A stretch of 64,000 nucleotides of DNA from Vicia villosa. Taxonomy: Eukaryota > Streptophyta > Magnoliopsida > Fabales > Fabaceae. The stretch is from contig NC_081184.1 in the NCBI RefSeq assembly GCF_029867415.1, positions 77,536,364-77,600,363 of the forward strand, in the 5' to 3' direction. The position numbers and the translations under genes were made by a program. The notes beneath the pieces are model-generated. The model made no database searches. It was not told where the DNA came from and worked only from the letters and a program-made list of their open reading frames with translations. Below, piece after piece: positions 47,267-59,992 of the stretch. Within the stretch, counting starts at the first letter, position 1. Each line of letters begins with the position of its first letter.

Positions 47267-48661
47267 CTAGCCACGTCTGTTGTTGTGCACATTAGAATGA
47301 ATGTGTTTGAAAACTTCGTCGAATTGAGCATTGACGGTGTCGATGAAATCGAAGAAGTGCATTTGCAAAGTGTGTAGCTCGTTGCGCACATGTTGTACAT
47401 CTTGCTGCAGTGCAGTGATGGCTTGCTCATGTGTGTTCTGATTAGGCATTCTTTGGTTCACTGAAGCGGTGGATGCAGCGGGTTGTTGAGGTTCAAGCTC
47501 GACATCAGTCATATCAACAGTACAATCATCAGCTGAATCTTCAGAAGGAGTCTCAGGCTCATACTCGGGAATGGGTTCATCTTCATCTTCAGAAAGAGGT
47601 TCATAATCAGGAATGGGTTCATCTTCAGGAAGAGGCTCATAGTATCCTGGAGGAGTGTCGGGCTCAGATTCTGATACGTGCATTTCCTCATCAAAATGTT
47701 CATAGGCTTGTGGGGTTTCAGGTGAGGGTTCTCTCTCAGGAATCTGACCATAGTAAAGCCAGTTAGCAGGGTTGCGCACACTTGTCCTAGGATTCGGTAA
47801 GGTGACCTGATCCAAAACTTTATATTCAATGAGTAAATCAAATTGATCAGGTCCAAGGTTACCGATGATACCTCGGTTAAAGCAGAAGTGAATGTCCATA
47901 GAATTGTGGGAACCAAGAGGTGTCAATCTAAGTAGAGGTATTCTCAGTCCTATAGCATTAGCAATCATAGTGACAAATCCGCCGATCCTAATAGGTGAAA
48001 CTTTGTCTTGCGTGATGCGCTCGAAGTTTGTTAGCATGAATGCGATGGCATTGACCGGGCGATTCTGAGAGGAGCAGAACATGATGAATAACTCTTCTCT
48101 AGAAACTTCAGTGACATTATCGGGTTTACCAAAGATGTAGTGAGCAATGATCTTATGGAAGTATCTGAAAGCAGGGTTATGGATGTTCTCAGATTGAAAT
48201 TAGTTCTCTTCAGGGTTATCATTTCCAGTGATCTTGCCCCAATATCTTTCCAACTCCCAGTATGCAAGACTGTCTTCAGCTACTTTGGTGTATGCATCTG
48301 ATCCATGAGGTAGTTCTAGCATTTCAGCAAAATCTCGGATGCAGAAGTTAAATTCCATACCAAAGAGTCGAAAGAGGGTGACTCCTTTCTTCAGTCCTTG
48401 TCCACAGTTAGGCAGGTAAGTCAAGGAACTCAAGATTTCCAGAGTGAGCTTTCGGTAGGTACTAAACTTGCGGAACAGGTGAGAACCGGTCCAACCGATT
48501 TGGTTAAGCAAGTGCATAACACTTTCTTCGATACCAAGTCTTTCCATAGTCGGCTGGTGAGGGCAGCAAGTCAACTCCATTTGTCTTTCAGCCAGCTTAT
48601 CAAATCTTGCTTCTTGTCCTCTCCCACGGAACACAACTTCCATATTATCGACTTCTTGCAT
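47267..48661 (-). pseudogene. Athila ORF between pol and 3' LTR, first paralogue
   Basis: Single frame of 465 codons (ATG 48661) with one nonsense codon (TAA 48200-48202). Same protein class as the ORF at 45023-46444. Aligned pieces include LEILSSLTY with LEFLSSFNY, and NPAFRYFHKIIAHYIF with NPAILYFQRVLGHTIF. A Glu/Pro-rich repeat linker (EDEPIPDYEPLSEDEDEPIP) is followed by a coiled coil. No signal peptide or transmembrane helix is apparent. It has no known biochemical activity. Confidence 0.78.
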
Positions 48662-49026
48662 CTTGATTAGTTAGTAGTTAAGAAAACCTAGAAGTTGAAA
48701 ATATTAAGATTAAGTTAGAACTAGGCTAGTGTTGATTTAAAAGGAAAATAAAGAGAAAAAAATTAAATAAAAATGTAACAAATTTATAATAATAAATATA
48801 ATTATAAAAAAGGAAATATTTCTTGATTTAAGATAGCAGTTATAATTATAGTAATTATTATAAAATGTAGGAAAAATATAAAAATGAAGAAAAATTAAAA
48901 TAATTCAAAATAGGATAGAAAAAATAAAATAAGATTAAAAATAATAAAATTTAAAAATAATTGTGGGTTGTCTCTCACCAAGCGCTTTGTTTTATGTCGT
49001 AAGCTCGACGATTTTAAAATAGAAAA
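48662..49026 (-). other. Non-coding spacer between Athila pol and ORFs
   Basis: AT-rich, with GGTTGTCTCTCACCAAGCGC near 48965 on the plus strand, a phrase I associate with Athila-type elements at this position. No gene. Confidence 0.5.
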
Positions 49027-49549
49027 CTATTTTTTCGAATGAGCGGGCAGCTCGTCAAGTTTAAAAAGTTCGATGTTTTCATCGTGTTCAAGATGATGGT
49101 AATACTTAAGACGTTGCCCATTTACGACAAAAGGTTTGATGGTTTCTCCTTTGATTTCTATCGCTCCGCTCGGAAATTTGTTAGTTATTTCGAAAGGTTC
49201 ATTCCAGTCGGGAGGTTGCATAATTGGCGCAGAGATTAATGCTTGTTTAAGCGTATGGAATGCTTCAGTGCATTTATCGGTAAAAATGAATTCGGCGTCT
49301 TTCATTAGTAATTCAGTTAAGGGTTTGGTGATTTTAGAGAAATCCTTAATAAAACGTCGGAAAAACCAGCGTGTCCTAGAAAACTTCTTATTTCTCTAAC
49401 TGTTTTGAGAGGTTGAAGGTTTTCGATAATTTCGATTTTGGCTTTATCTACTTCGATCCCTCTATCGGATACGATGTGTCCAAGTACAATTCCTTGTCGA
49501 ACCATGAAATGGCATTTTTCCCAATTAAGGACTAGGTTTACGCTTACGC
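49027..49549 (-). pseudogene. Athila RT end joined to integrase tail by deletion
   Basis: Begins inside RT (ENLQPLKTVREIRSFLGHAGF), where a one-base frameshift near 49365 breaks the frame. It resumes as MKDAEFIFTDKCTEAFHTLK and the first residues of RNase H (DWNEPFEI). It then switches in frame to sequence like the extreme C-terminus of an Athila integrase (FPSGAIEIKGETIKPFVVNG, then QRLKYY). The catalytic RNase H and integrase domains, normally several hundred residues, are absent. Confidence 0.8.
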
Positions 49550-49611
49550 ATCGTTGTCATACCCCAAAATTTGCCCACGTATATTTACGATGGCCACTTT
49601 ATTACGAATAA

Positions 49612-49679
49612 AAGTGATGGAGCGTTTGGTAAGAGTGTAAGGTTTACGAGTGAGAGCTCCCGAGTTCGAATCCCATTTA
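49612..49679 (+). other. tRNA-like segment in solo LTR (first)
   Basis: TGGAGCGTTTGGTAAGAG resembles a D-arm/A-box and GAGTTCGAATCCC a B-box, about 50 bases apart. It sits 60 bases inside the LTR, the same relative place as the 3782-3850 segment. The acceptor stem is not convincing. Confidence 0.35.
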
Positions 49680-50633
49680 CTAAAATTTTTTTATTTGGTT
49701 GCTAAATCTAGTTTCAATTTTAATTTTTTCATTTATATTCAAAAATCAAAAAAAATAAGTTTTTTAATAATTTAATTTTAATTTTCGTATTTATTAATTA
49801 AGCAATTTAAAAAAAAAATTATTTATTACTTTTTGCCATTTTATGCACTTTTTAGTCAAAAGAATCCAAAATACAAAAAAAATATTTGATTGATTTTATT
49901 TTAGGACAGTTTTTATCAAAATAATTATAATTTGAAGATCAAATCAAATTTGATTTCAAATTTTAATTATTTTTAATTTTATTTTATTTTAAGTTTAACC
50001 TAATTTTGTCTTACAAATACTAATCTTATTCTCTGATCTCTTTTAGGTACCACTAATCCTTATTCCTCACTCGCTCCGATACAAGCCAATTCGATTCACT
50101 TTTCTCACCATTCTCATGTACAATTTCTCCAAAAAAACCTTAAACAATGGCCAGCCCCTGTTTTCTCCATCTTCTCCGTATTAACCTCAAACCAACATAC
50201 ACAATCAAATCCAAAAGAGTTATTCTTCATCAAACCTTCAAAATTTACAAAACCAAATCCAATTCCACCATACAAACTCAACAATAACAAGTCAAAGGAA
50301 AATCTAAAAAAAAAAAAAAGAGAATCATATTGAGTATATCCATTGTTGATGAAATTAAATTCCTCTTTTCAGTTTTACAGATTTCCACAGTGTAGGTGCA
50401 GTATAGAAGATCGAGGAGAAAAATAGAGAAAATCGAAGGACGGATGAAAGCCTACGATCACACTTCTCGCTGATTGCAACAACGGCACCACAGGCTCTAA
50501 CCGAAACAAGGAAAATCGTGAAAAAAAAGCGGAACTGCAAATCAGGATTTTAAGGCGTTTCAACCTGTTCCAAACATCAAGAACCTCTCTTCGTTGTTTT
50601 CTGAATCAATAGAGACCATTATAGTCAAGTAAA

Positions 50634-50690
50634 TAGCGCAGAAGCACCCCTGTTGCACTCACGGGTTCGATCCCTGGCCCTTGAATATTT
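50634..50690 (+). other. tRNA-like segment in solo LTR (second)
   Basis: TAGCGCAGAAGC followed by ACGGGTTCGATCCCTGG, a perfect B-box with a 3-bp GGG/CCC T-stem, then a T-run (TATTTTTTC) as in Pol III terminators. Probably a decayed tRNA-derived piece. Confidence 0.35.
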
Positions 50691-52605
50691 TTTCTTTAAA
50701 ATACCTCTGCAGGATCACATGTGCCTCAACAACATGGCTTGCCATGCGCCGTCCCATCAACAGCCGTTAGATCTTCACAGAATCTCATCCAACGTCCACC
50801 ACGCAGAGAGTGCATCTTACACCCTCAGACATGCACCATGCGAGATCCAGCGCCCAGCTAAGCTTCTTTTCCTTCTTTTTTTTTATTACTTATTTTAGTT
50901 ACTTAATTATTCTTTTAAATTTCCTTATTTTTTAAACAATTTTATTCTAACTTCTTTTCTCTTTTATAAAAAACACAATAAATAAAATTTTATTTTATCT
51001 ATTAGCAATACTTTGTTTCTTTAAAGTTTTAAATTAATTTAATTTATGTAAACGTTTAAAATCATAGCTGATTGCTTCTAATTAATAAAAAGGGTCATGG
51101 TAAGGTCATATTTAATCAAAATTTATTTTCATCAATTTGATTAATTAGGTTGCAAAACCAATAATTAATTAAATCGATTGGTTACTTTATTTTATTTAAC
51201 GCCCGAATCAGGGTTTACGAAGAATAACCTTACACTAAATATTCCTTTTTTCTATGCCTTTTCAGGGTTACTTTTCAAATACCGTCCGACTGCGCGCCAC
51301 GTCAAACAAAAGTTAAGTTCTATCCTTTCCTTATTTAAATTTTCTTTCACCTTTTATTTTTAGGGTTTGATCCCCGCTGACAATGAACTCCTCCTACACT
51401 TACTTCTTTTTCTATTGTCAATGTTTCAATGGTCAGAGTCAATGCTTCAGGCTACCTCCAATTATCAACCTTCAAAAACACGAAGCTAAGTTTCTTTTAC
51501 CCTTTTTCTTTTATTATTATTTTCATTTTTTGGGTTAACCCTAATTGTCTCTGAACAAATAATACACTCACCCCTTTTTCTTATTCTTTTTTCAGGGTTT
51601 GCCGACCGCCAAAGCTACGAGTGTTGGTAACCCTAAACCTTAACCCTAATGTTTTCTGCTTTTATTATTACTTATATCAAACCCTATTAAGGGATCCGCT
51701 GGTTACAATTTCCCTCCCCCGTATTTGTTTGATTATATTATTTAAATTGTGTGGTTAGTAATTTAGGGAGTGCAATCTTGAACTGAATTAGATCCATTTA
51801 ATTATAAGATAATATATTCCGAATTGAATCACGTGATTGGTGCACACACGCACACTTTTGGGTAACCCTTTCTGTTGCCTGTTGCCTGTTGCCCGTTGCC
51901 TTTGCCCTGTGTATTTTTTGCAGAATAGCCAGTCCCTCGAATACGAGGATACCTCAGCCATGTTGCCTCGATTAAAGGTCATGGTCCCTAATGATGCTGC
52001 CTTCGATACACTAACATGACCTCGACCCTTGGAAGTTGCCTACGAAAAAGGCTGAGGTATCTTCTGGTTGCATACGAAAAGCTATTCTGGATCCTTCCTC
52101 TTAGACTACCTGCCTCTCTATGGCATGGGTCAGTCTTTGGGCGAATGATAACGAGATGACCCTTCAACCCCCAAACGAAAGGCTTCCCGCCCTCTTATGG
52201 CAAGGATAGACCCTTTCATCCTGAAAGGCTAAAAAGAGACCTATCATCTAAGTTCAAGGTAATTGCCCCTAATTGCTTTGCCTTGCTCTAAGCCTCTTGC
52301 TATATTCTTTCTCAAAATTCTTCAAAAGGGCAACGCTTATTTACAAGCTAAAGTCCCTATCTCTTTCATCTACATTTTCTGAAAACAAAAGCAAGCAAAG
52401 CAATTAAGAGCCCATGGAAAACCATGGATGTAAAGGGTGCCTTACACCTTCCCTTTGCATAAATTACCCCCCGAACTCAGATTTCTTTAAAAGGTTTTTT
52501 CTGTTTCTTTTAGCCTTTCTAACTTGTTTGGATAAAATAAAAGTCGGTGGCAACTCTTGCTTACCGTACATTTTCGATTATAAAAAGTCAGTTCACCGTA
52601 TTACA

Positions 52606-53170
52606 ATCGTTTAAGTACCAATTCGAGGTTCTCTAGGCATTTTTCAAAACTTCCTCCACAGACCGAGAAGTCGTCCATAAAGACCTCCATTATTCCATCC
52701 AGGAAGTCGGCAAATATTGCCATCATGCATCTTTGGAAGGTCGCGGGTGCATTGCAAAGTCCAAAAGGCATTCGTCTATAAGCGAATGTACCATAAGGAC
52801 AGGTGAACGTGTTCTTCTCTTGGTCGTCAGGGTGGATAGGAATTTGGAAAAATCCGGAGTATCCATCCAGATAACAGAAATGTGAGTGTTTAGCTAGGCG
52901 TTCGAGCATTTGATCTATGAAAGGTAAAGGGAAATGGTCTTTTCGGGTGGCTTTGTTTAGCTTCCTATAGTCTATGCACATTCTCCATCCAGTTTGGGTA
53001 CAATGTGCTACAGATTCGCCTTTTGCGTTAGTGATTATAGTAACTCCTCCTTTCTTAGGTATGACATGAACAGGACTAACCCATTTACTATCGGATATTG
53101 GATATATTATTCCGGCTTCTAGCAATTTTTAGATTTCTTTTCTAACTACATCGCTCATAATTGGATTTAT
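52606..53170 (-). pseudogene. Athila reverse transcriptase, N-terminal and central part
   Basis: Contains WRMCIDYRKLN, DGYSGFFQIPIHP, MPFGLCNAPATFQR and the catalytic FMDDFSVCG (the Y/F-x-D-D box) in the normal RT order, ending at ENLELVLKR where the solo LTR interrupts. Upstream, TAA at 53129-53131 and TGA at 53171-53173 separate it from the protease. The RT would copy element RNA to DNA in the particle; here it is dead. Confidence 0.88.
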
Positions 53171-54127
53171 TCATCTTTGATGTTCTCTAGAGGTTTTACA
53201 ATCGTCTTCGAGCATAATGCGGTGCATACAGAGGGAAGGACTTATTCCTTTCAGATCTGATATGTTATATCCTAAAGCGGTTGGGTATTTTCTTAGGACA
53301 GTAAGTAGTTTTTCAGTCTTGGTTTGTCCTAAATTGGCGTTCACTATAACTGGTCGGTTTAGTTCTTCGTCTAGAAATTCGTATCTAAGGTCGGTAGGTA
53401 GTGTTTTCAGTTCTATAGCAGGTTTCTTAGGCCCAGGTATAGGATCAGGAGTTAATGCCAAACATTCACTCAGGTGGTCATCTTGATATTCCCTACGCCA
53501 GTTGTCATCTTCAAAGATTGGCGGTATAGGAATTTTTAGGATCTTGGTTTCCTTATTTGGTTCGGATTTTATTTCATTAACACACTCGTCGATTATGTCG
53601 GCAGAGCAGCATGTGTCAATTATAGAGGGTGCTTTTAGGAATTGGGAAAGAATAAATTCTATTTTCTCTTCTCCTACTTCGAAAGTAAGCTTTCCTCGCT
53701 TGACGTCTATAATTGCACCAGCGGTTGCTAAGAATGGTCTTCCTAATATGATCGGGATGTTAGAATCTTCTTGGATATCCATTATGATGAAGTCAGTTGG
53801 GATGTAGAATTGGCCTACACGAACAGGGATATTTTCTAACATTCCTACAGGGTATTTGACTGAACGGACAGCTAGTTGAAGAGACATTCTCGTTGCCTTA
53901 AGCTCACCTAGATTTAGCTTCATACAGGTTGAAAGAGGCATCAAACTAACACTGGCTCCTAAATCGCACAAGGCTTTCTCTATGATGGTTTTTCCTATTA
54001 CGTAGGGTATAGAGAAACTACCAGGATCTTTCAGTTTGGGAGGCATGTTATTTTGGATGATAGCGCTACATTCAGCGGTAAGCGTTTCAGTTTCGTTATC
54101 CTCGAGTTTCTTTTTGTTTGATAGGAT
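53171..54127 (-). pseudogene. Athila aspartic protease region
   Basis: Contains CDLGASVSLMP (the D-L-G-A form of the retroviral-type D-S/T-G-A active site, usual in Athila) and IPIILGRPFLATAGA, the second conserved protease block. It ends with TGA at 53171, just before RT. The frame begins after the TAA at 54128-54130. Confidence 0.85.
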
Positions 54128-55927
54128 TTATTTTAGGAACTTAGCGTACGAAGGCATTTCGGTTATGGCTTCTGTGAACGGTATGGTTATATTTAATTGT
54201 TTCAGAAGTTCTACAAATCTTTTAAATTGCGCTTCGGTTTTTGATTTAGCTAATCTCTGAGGGTAAGGAATTGGTGGCTTATAAGGTGGTGGTGGAACGT
54301 AAGGTCTTTCTTTTTCAGGTTCCACTTCGTTGTTCTCATTAGTCTTAGCAGGTTGATCATCAGTTGATGTCTTTTGGGTTTCCTTTGGCTCTTGTTGGGA
54401 CATGGGTACGTTTTGAGTTCTAGGATCGATAGGTCCATCGTAGTTCGTTCCACTTCGTAGTGTTATCGCGTTCGCATGTCCTTTAGGATTAGGTTTTGGT
54501 TGAGCAGGAAACGTGCCAGCAGGGGCAGCAGTAGGTGCTTGTTGTTGAGCTACTTGTGAAATTTGAGTTTCTAACATTTTGTTATGCGTAGCTAAGGCAT
54601 CTACTTTGTTCGATAGTTGTTTTAGTTGCTCGCTATTGTGGATGTTTTGGTTTAGGAAGTCCTTATTGGTTTGTTGTTGGGAAGCTATAAAGTTCTCCAT
54701 CATGATTTCGAGATTCGACTTCCTAGGGGTGTTTTGAGCAGCTACAGGCGCTTTTTGGTAGCCAGGTGGAACAGCAGGTGCTTGTCCAGGCGCGTACAAC
54801 GCGTTGTTGTTTTTATATGAAAAGTTCGGATGGTTTTTCCATCCAGGGTTGTACGTGTTAGAATAAGGGTTTCCTTGAGCATAGTTTAATTGATCAGACG
54901 GGACTCCAGTCAAGAGTTGACATTTGGAAACTACGTGCCCAGTCAATCCACAAATCTCGCAGTTAGGTGCTACAGTAGCAGCGGTGGCTGAAGGAGTGAC
55001 TGTTAAGTTTTCGATCTTTTGAGTTAAAGCGTCTACTTTAGCGTTAACGCGGTCTATACCACTTACTTCGTACATTCCTCCTTTGGTTTGGGTTTTCTCT
55101 AGAGCGGCTCGTTCTCCTCCCCATTGGTAATGGTTTTATGCCATGTTCTCTATGAGGTTGTATGCTTCATCATGGGGTTTGTCCATTAATGCTCCGCCAG
55201 CAGCGGCATCTATAGTCATTTTAGTGTTATATAGGAGACCACCATAGAAAGTATGGATGATCAGCCATGGTTCGAGTCCATGATGAGGGCATAGTCTAAG
55301 CATGTCCTTGTAATGTTCCCAAGCTTCGAAGAGTGATTCGTTATCTTTCTGGATAAATCCGTTGATTTGACCTCTTAGCATAGCAGTTTTGCTAGGTGGA
55401 AAGTATCTCGCTAAGAATACTCTCTTCAATTCGTCCCACGTAGTTATGGAATTAGAAGGCAGGGATTGAAGCCACGCTCTAGCTCTGTCCCTCAAGGAGA
55501 AAGGAAAGAGACGTAATCGAATAGCTTCGGAACTAACGCTGTTAGCTTTGACAGTGTCGGCATATTGCACGAACACAGATAAATAAAGATTGGGGTCGTC
55601 TGCAGGGCTTCCGGAGAATTGATTCTGTTGAACAGCTTGTACCAATGAAGGTTTCAGTTCGAAATTGTTCGCCTCAATCGCAGGTGGTGCGATACTTGAG
55701 TGCGGTTCAGCGCGCGAAGGAGCGGCATAGTCTCTAAGAGGACGAAGAGCAGCCATCTCTAACTTTGGGGTGATTTGATTGATTTGATCAGTAAAGGTCA
55801 ATTCCTGATTAATCGGAATTGGTGCTACTTCGGGAAGATTGCGAGCTCGACGTTTGACGTTAATGAAACATTCGATCTCGTTAATTCGTTGTATTAAATC
55901 TCCTCCTTGTGAACGAGTATTTGGCAT
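54128..55927 (-). pseudogene. Athila gag with zinc knuckle
   Basis: ATG at 55927 (MPNTRSQGG). The Gag core includes RLFPFSLRDRARAWLQSLP and WDELKRVFLARYFPPSKT, typical of Ty3/gypsy Gag. After TAA 55136-55138 the same frame continues with a zinc knuckle CEICGLTGHVVSKC (C-x2-C-x4-H-x4-C), a Gln/Pro-rich tail and RLAKSKTEAQFKRFVELLKQ, ending at TAA 54128-54130. It would form particles and bind RNA; it is broken by two nonsense codons but has no frameshift. Confidence 0.87.
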
Positions 55928-56005
55928 ACAATCGTTCAGAAAGAAAGGAAAGAATTGCCCTAGTCTCTATGGTGTAACAGTGAGTTACGATATCGACTTA
56001 AATAG

Positions 56006-56023
56006 TCCCCGGCAACGGCGCCA
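56006..56023 (-). other. tRNA-Asp-type primer binding site of Athila
   Basis: Minus-strand TGGCGCCGTTGCCGGGGA, 6 bases from the LTR end; the classical Athila primer site. Confidence 0.92.
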
Positions 56024-57113
56024 AAAACTTGATCGCGACTTTACGTGTCTATTAATCTGATGACGGCAAGTGCACAGTCGTGTCGTGTAGTTTTAAAAGA
56101 TATCGAATCCACAGAGACTATGAATCGATCTACCGTTATCTAAGGTTACTATGTAAAGCTAAGGCTACTAATATTTTGATTGTTCCTAAGGGAGAGTGAT
56201 TGTGAATAGAAAGAAATATATTAATAGACAGATATCAGTATGTATTTCGTTTAACTTAAGGTAATCCGAAGGTCCATTGGCTAACGCATAATTAAATTAA
56301 AAATCTTTACTAATTCAATTGGTTAAAAATCCCCGTCTCAAACGTTCGCTCTGTTGATTTAGATTACTATCCTAATCCTAATGTACGCTTTCGCCATCCC
56401 ATTAGATTTTAGAAGAGATTTTTGGAAACAACGTAATTAATAAAATGCCTGTTTTATGAAGTTGTTATCTATTTAAATCTTCTAATTAGTTTAATACGCT
56501 TTCGCCATCCTTAAAACTAATGTCCTATGTCTACTATCCAGTTAAAGATCTCAAACTTTCGCTCTATTGATTTTAACCTTTGACCGTCTTAAACCTTCAA
56601 ACTTTCGCTCTATTGGTTTTAAGACTTACTAATTAAATTAGACATACAAACCAAAAACAAGTGATAATTAACAAAACATAATTAAGCCAATTTATTTCGG
56701 ATCCCACAGTTAACTTACTTTACATACCGATACCTTAGTAATTTAGCCAGACATATTAATACGGTTAAGCATGCATAAATTAATTTGGCTTATAATAAGA
56801 GGCATGTTAATTGGCATATAATATATCATGCAATAACTATATAAATGAAGGCGGTAAATATTAAACCTGAATTAAATAAATTGCAATTGAATCTTCGAGT
56901 ACTGAACTTCCACCACAGGTTAGCTGGATCGTTCTTCAGAATTTAAACGGACGGAATTTAAAATAAGGAAATAAAAGCGATAAATCTAACGTAAGGATAG
57001 ATTTATAAAATGTTCACAACAATTTCCGGTGTAGAAATCGTTGTGAGAAAATAAACTGTTCGAATGAAAGCAGGAAGAAAATATAAATCACGGTACAATT
57101 TCGGCAGCACTTC

Positions 57114-59992
57114 TGTCATACCCCAAAATTTGCCCCCCTCTTTGCATCTTCAATGACTCGAGGTCCAAGGGTTCTTGCAAATCATTCTCTCCTGCTCAGA
57201 AATAGGGTTTGCATTTTATCAAAGGATTTCGAATCTCTGAGGCCTCAAATGAATCCCAAGGTCTCTCACATTCCAAAGCCACAAATGCTTCATTAAAAAG
57301 ATATGATCCAATGTATTACAAGTTCTTCAAAAGGATCATTAAGAGGTCATCCTTCTCAAAATCCCGTAAGCTTCAATGGAGATGAAACCAAAAAGAGTGT
57401 TTAGAGGACTCTTTAAGCTTTCCAAAAAGTCCTGGAACGTCTCCATACGACGAATATTGGGAAAGTTAAGACTTATTGAAGATTAGCAAAATTTGTGAGA
57501 AAATACAAGGGTTAATTTGAGTAATTTGGAGGTTTTGTGACTAAATGGGCCTATCATTTGGACATAAAACAAGCCCATGACACCAAGAGCAACCTTTAAT
57601 CCACCAATTTATTTTATGGCTTTATTTATATTTATTTGAATTATATTCACCTAAATATTAAATAAATCGTTTAAATATAATAAATGGATTAAATTAAACA
57701 AAGCATTTTCTAAATAAAAAAAAGAAGAAACCCAAAAGACTCAATTTTGGAATATCAAGGAGGCGTGAGAAGTTGGAAGGAAAGGATTCGTTTGATTAAA
57801 ATAAGAAACTAAGGTTGGAAAGTTTATATTTGATTTGCAATCAAGTGATGATATCAGAATCAATGAGATTGTATCTAATTTGTTTGACCTAATTGTTAAT
57901 AATATATAACTATAACATGTACAAGGCAGAGGGGGCTGGGCCGAAAATCTGCAGAAAGAAGATGGCAGCCTTAAAAAACGCATACCAAACTCAAAATTGG
58001 AAGAAAGGAACCAAACGTGAATTCCGATTTGCAGCCACATTCAAGAAGACTTGAAGATCAATTTATGTTCCTGGACGTTTTCTGAAACTACTGGAGTCAT
58101 CACCAAGGCCCAGAGCATCCTGAGTCGAGTCCATCATAGCCACGGTTCCACCTATTTTTCTTTGATTTCGTTCTTGTTCATTCACGCGTGATTAATAGAT
58201 TATGGTTGCAAATTCTAATTCATGGTGATGTATGGAGTGTGTCTGATACATTTAATTTGAGTTTCGGTACAGAAATTGCAATTCACCATTAATAGGTTTT
58301 CAAAGCTGTGTTTTAGGATCTAGAGTTGCAGGTGAAATTGGATAAAACCAAGGGCGTATTCGCATTCGTAGAACATTTTTCAGTCGATCCATGGTGTTTT
58401 TTATGAATGCATCTTGTGTGTTGCATGAGCTTTGGCTGGCAGGGTCTACGGTCACGCAAAGAAGACTTGGCCACAGTCTGCGTTTTATTCCACGAGGAAG
58501 AAGAACCATCTTGCTCAGCTAGCGCGTTTTTGTGTTTTTTCTAATTACAATCATGTGTGTGTATATGTTGTTTATGTTGTAGAGTTCAAACAGCGAATCA
58601 AAGTGCTTTAGTGGAAGAGCAACGCGTCCTAAGGCTTCCAATGATGAGGGGAGGGGTTCGATCCCCACTCCCAACCTTATTTTTGTATGAAATAAAAATT
58701 CATGGATCCAGTGCCACGCATCTTTGCTGGCTCATGATGCACTCTTGCTCGACACCATTGGATATCCTTCAAGTCAGATCTAACGCCCACGCCATCTGCA
58801 GCACACCATAGACCTTCAAGGGGCAACCACACAGGATAATTACCAGGTTCTTTTGTAATATATTTATTTATTTAATATCTATTTATTTAGATTTATTTAG
58901 ATTAATATATTTGCTTCAATTAGTTTATTTTGATTAGGATTAGAATAAATTAGGATTAGGGTTAGGTTTATAATATTTTCCCCGATTATTCGAGTATCTC
59001 GATTAATTTATTTAATTGGTTTTAACCATAAAAAATCACAATAAACACCCTATAAAGGCCTAAGTATTAGGGTTTGCCAATCCCACTGTCCATTTGGCAA
59101 AAACATCAATCCTTAATTAATTCTCTCCTCGACCCGACTAAATCTATTAGTCGCAGTAGACGAGAGATAAAAATAATAAAAACAATAAACTCTAACTTCC
59201 CCTTTAACGGATAAATGGCGGATGAATATCTATTTCATCCCGCCTTCGAATTAGTCGACTCTCTATGTCGTACTGATCAAATATCTGAATAAAGCAATAA
59301 AATAATTTAATTAATCCTTTATTTAAATTCTCTCCTCGACCCGACTAAATCTATTAGTCGCATTAGACGAGAGATAAAAAATATATAATTTCAAAATACA
59401 TTTAATTTGCTGCCCGCGACGATCAATCTATCGATCTGAGTAACCAGCAATGCCCCGTTAATCCGTTAGCTATACTGACCAAATCTATTGGTCATCGCAT
59501 CTAACGGTGCCATATCAAATCAGGGTTGTACGCCCAAACCCTTAAAACACACTAAACCACGACACTACGGATTTTTATCCTAGGCAATTCAAAATGCCTT
59601 TCAAATCACAATTTCTAAAACTACGATAGGCCATTCAAAAAGCCTTCAAACAACCTCACACTAATTCCAAGGCGTACAATCCAGCCCGAACTACGTTGAC
59701 TCTGATTCTCCCTAAGGAGATACGTAGGCACTTGGATAACCAAGGCGAGTCCCCCTCCCTAAAATCTCAATTTTTTCCCTATTCAATTCCTTAGCTATTA
59801 ACCTTAACTTTTAGCCATAAAACTTGAACCTTAGATTCAAAGCCAATAGGAAAGGGTTGAGGGTGCCTAACACCTTCCCTCGACCTAATTATAATAACTT
59901 ACCCCGAATCTCTAAACTGCGTAGGATTTCCTATTCGCCCTTCAGAATAGGTGGCGACTCTAAAACATTAATTTTTAGGGCAGGTTGCTACA
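57114..59992 (+). mobile_element. Solo Tat-type LTR, 2879 bp, in Athila 5' LTR
   Basis: TGTCATACCCCAAAATTTGCCC to GGGCAGGTTGCTACA, with identical ACTTC at 57109-57113 and 59993-59997. Its 3' part (AGATACGTAGGCACTTGGAT and GGTGGCGACTCTAAAAC) differs from the other Tat LTRs here, so it is a separate family. Internal repeats CTCTCCTCGACCCGACTAAA recur near 59122 and 59331. No gene. Confidence 0.92.
58605..58677 (+). other. tRNA-like segment in solo LTR (third element)
   Basis: D-arm-like GCTTTAGTGGAAGAGC (GCTT pairs with GAGC) and T-arm-like GGGGTTCGATCCCC (four G-C pairs, perfect B-box), about 50 bases apart. It is the best of the four tRNA-like stretches, though the acceptor stem does not pair. 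Confidence 0.4.

Larger units (their letters stand above)
49555..52605 (+). mobile_element. Solo Tat/Ogre LTR, 3051 bp, in Athila RT
   Basis: TGTCATACCCCAAAATTTGCCC to GTTCACCGTATTACA, with identical ATCGT at 49550-49554 and 52606-52610. It interrupts the RT frame exactly. Its last about 1 kb matches the LTRs ending at 15420 and 20219 (for example AATAGCCAGTCCCTCGAATA at about 51925). No gene inside; short open frames are unsupported. Confidence 0.93.

Noticed and set aside
45023..48661. Reading the two Athila ORFs as true envelope genes
   Set aside because: No signal peptide, membrane anchor or cleavage site is visible; the name env-like comes only from their position after pol.
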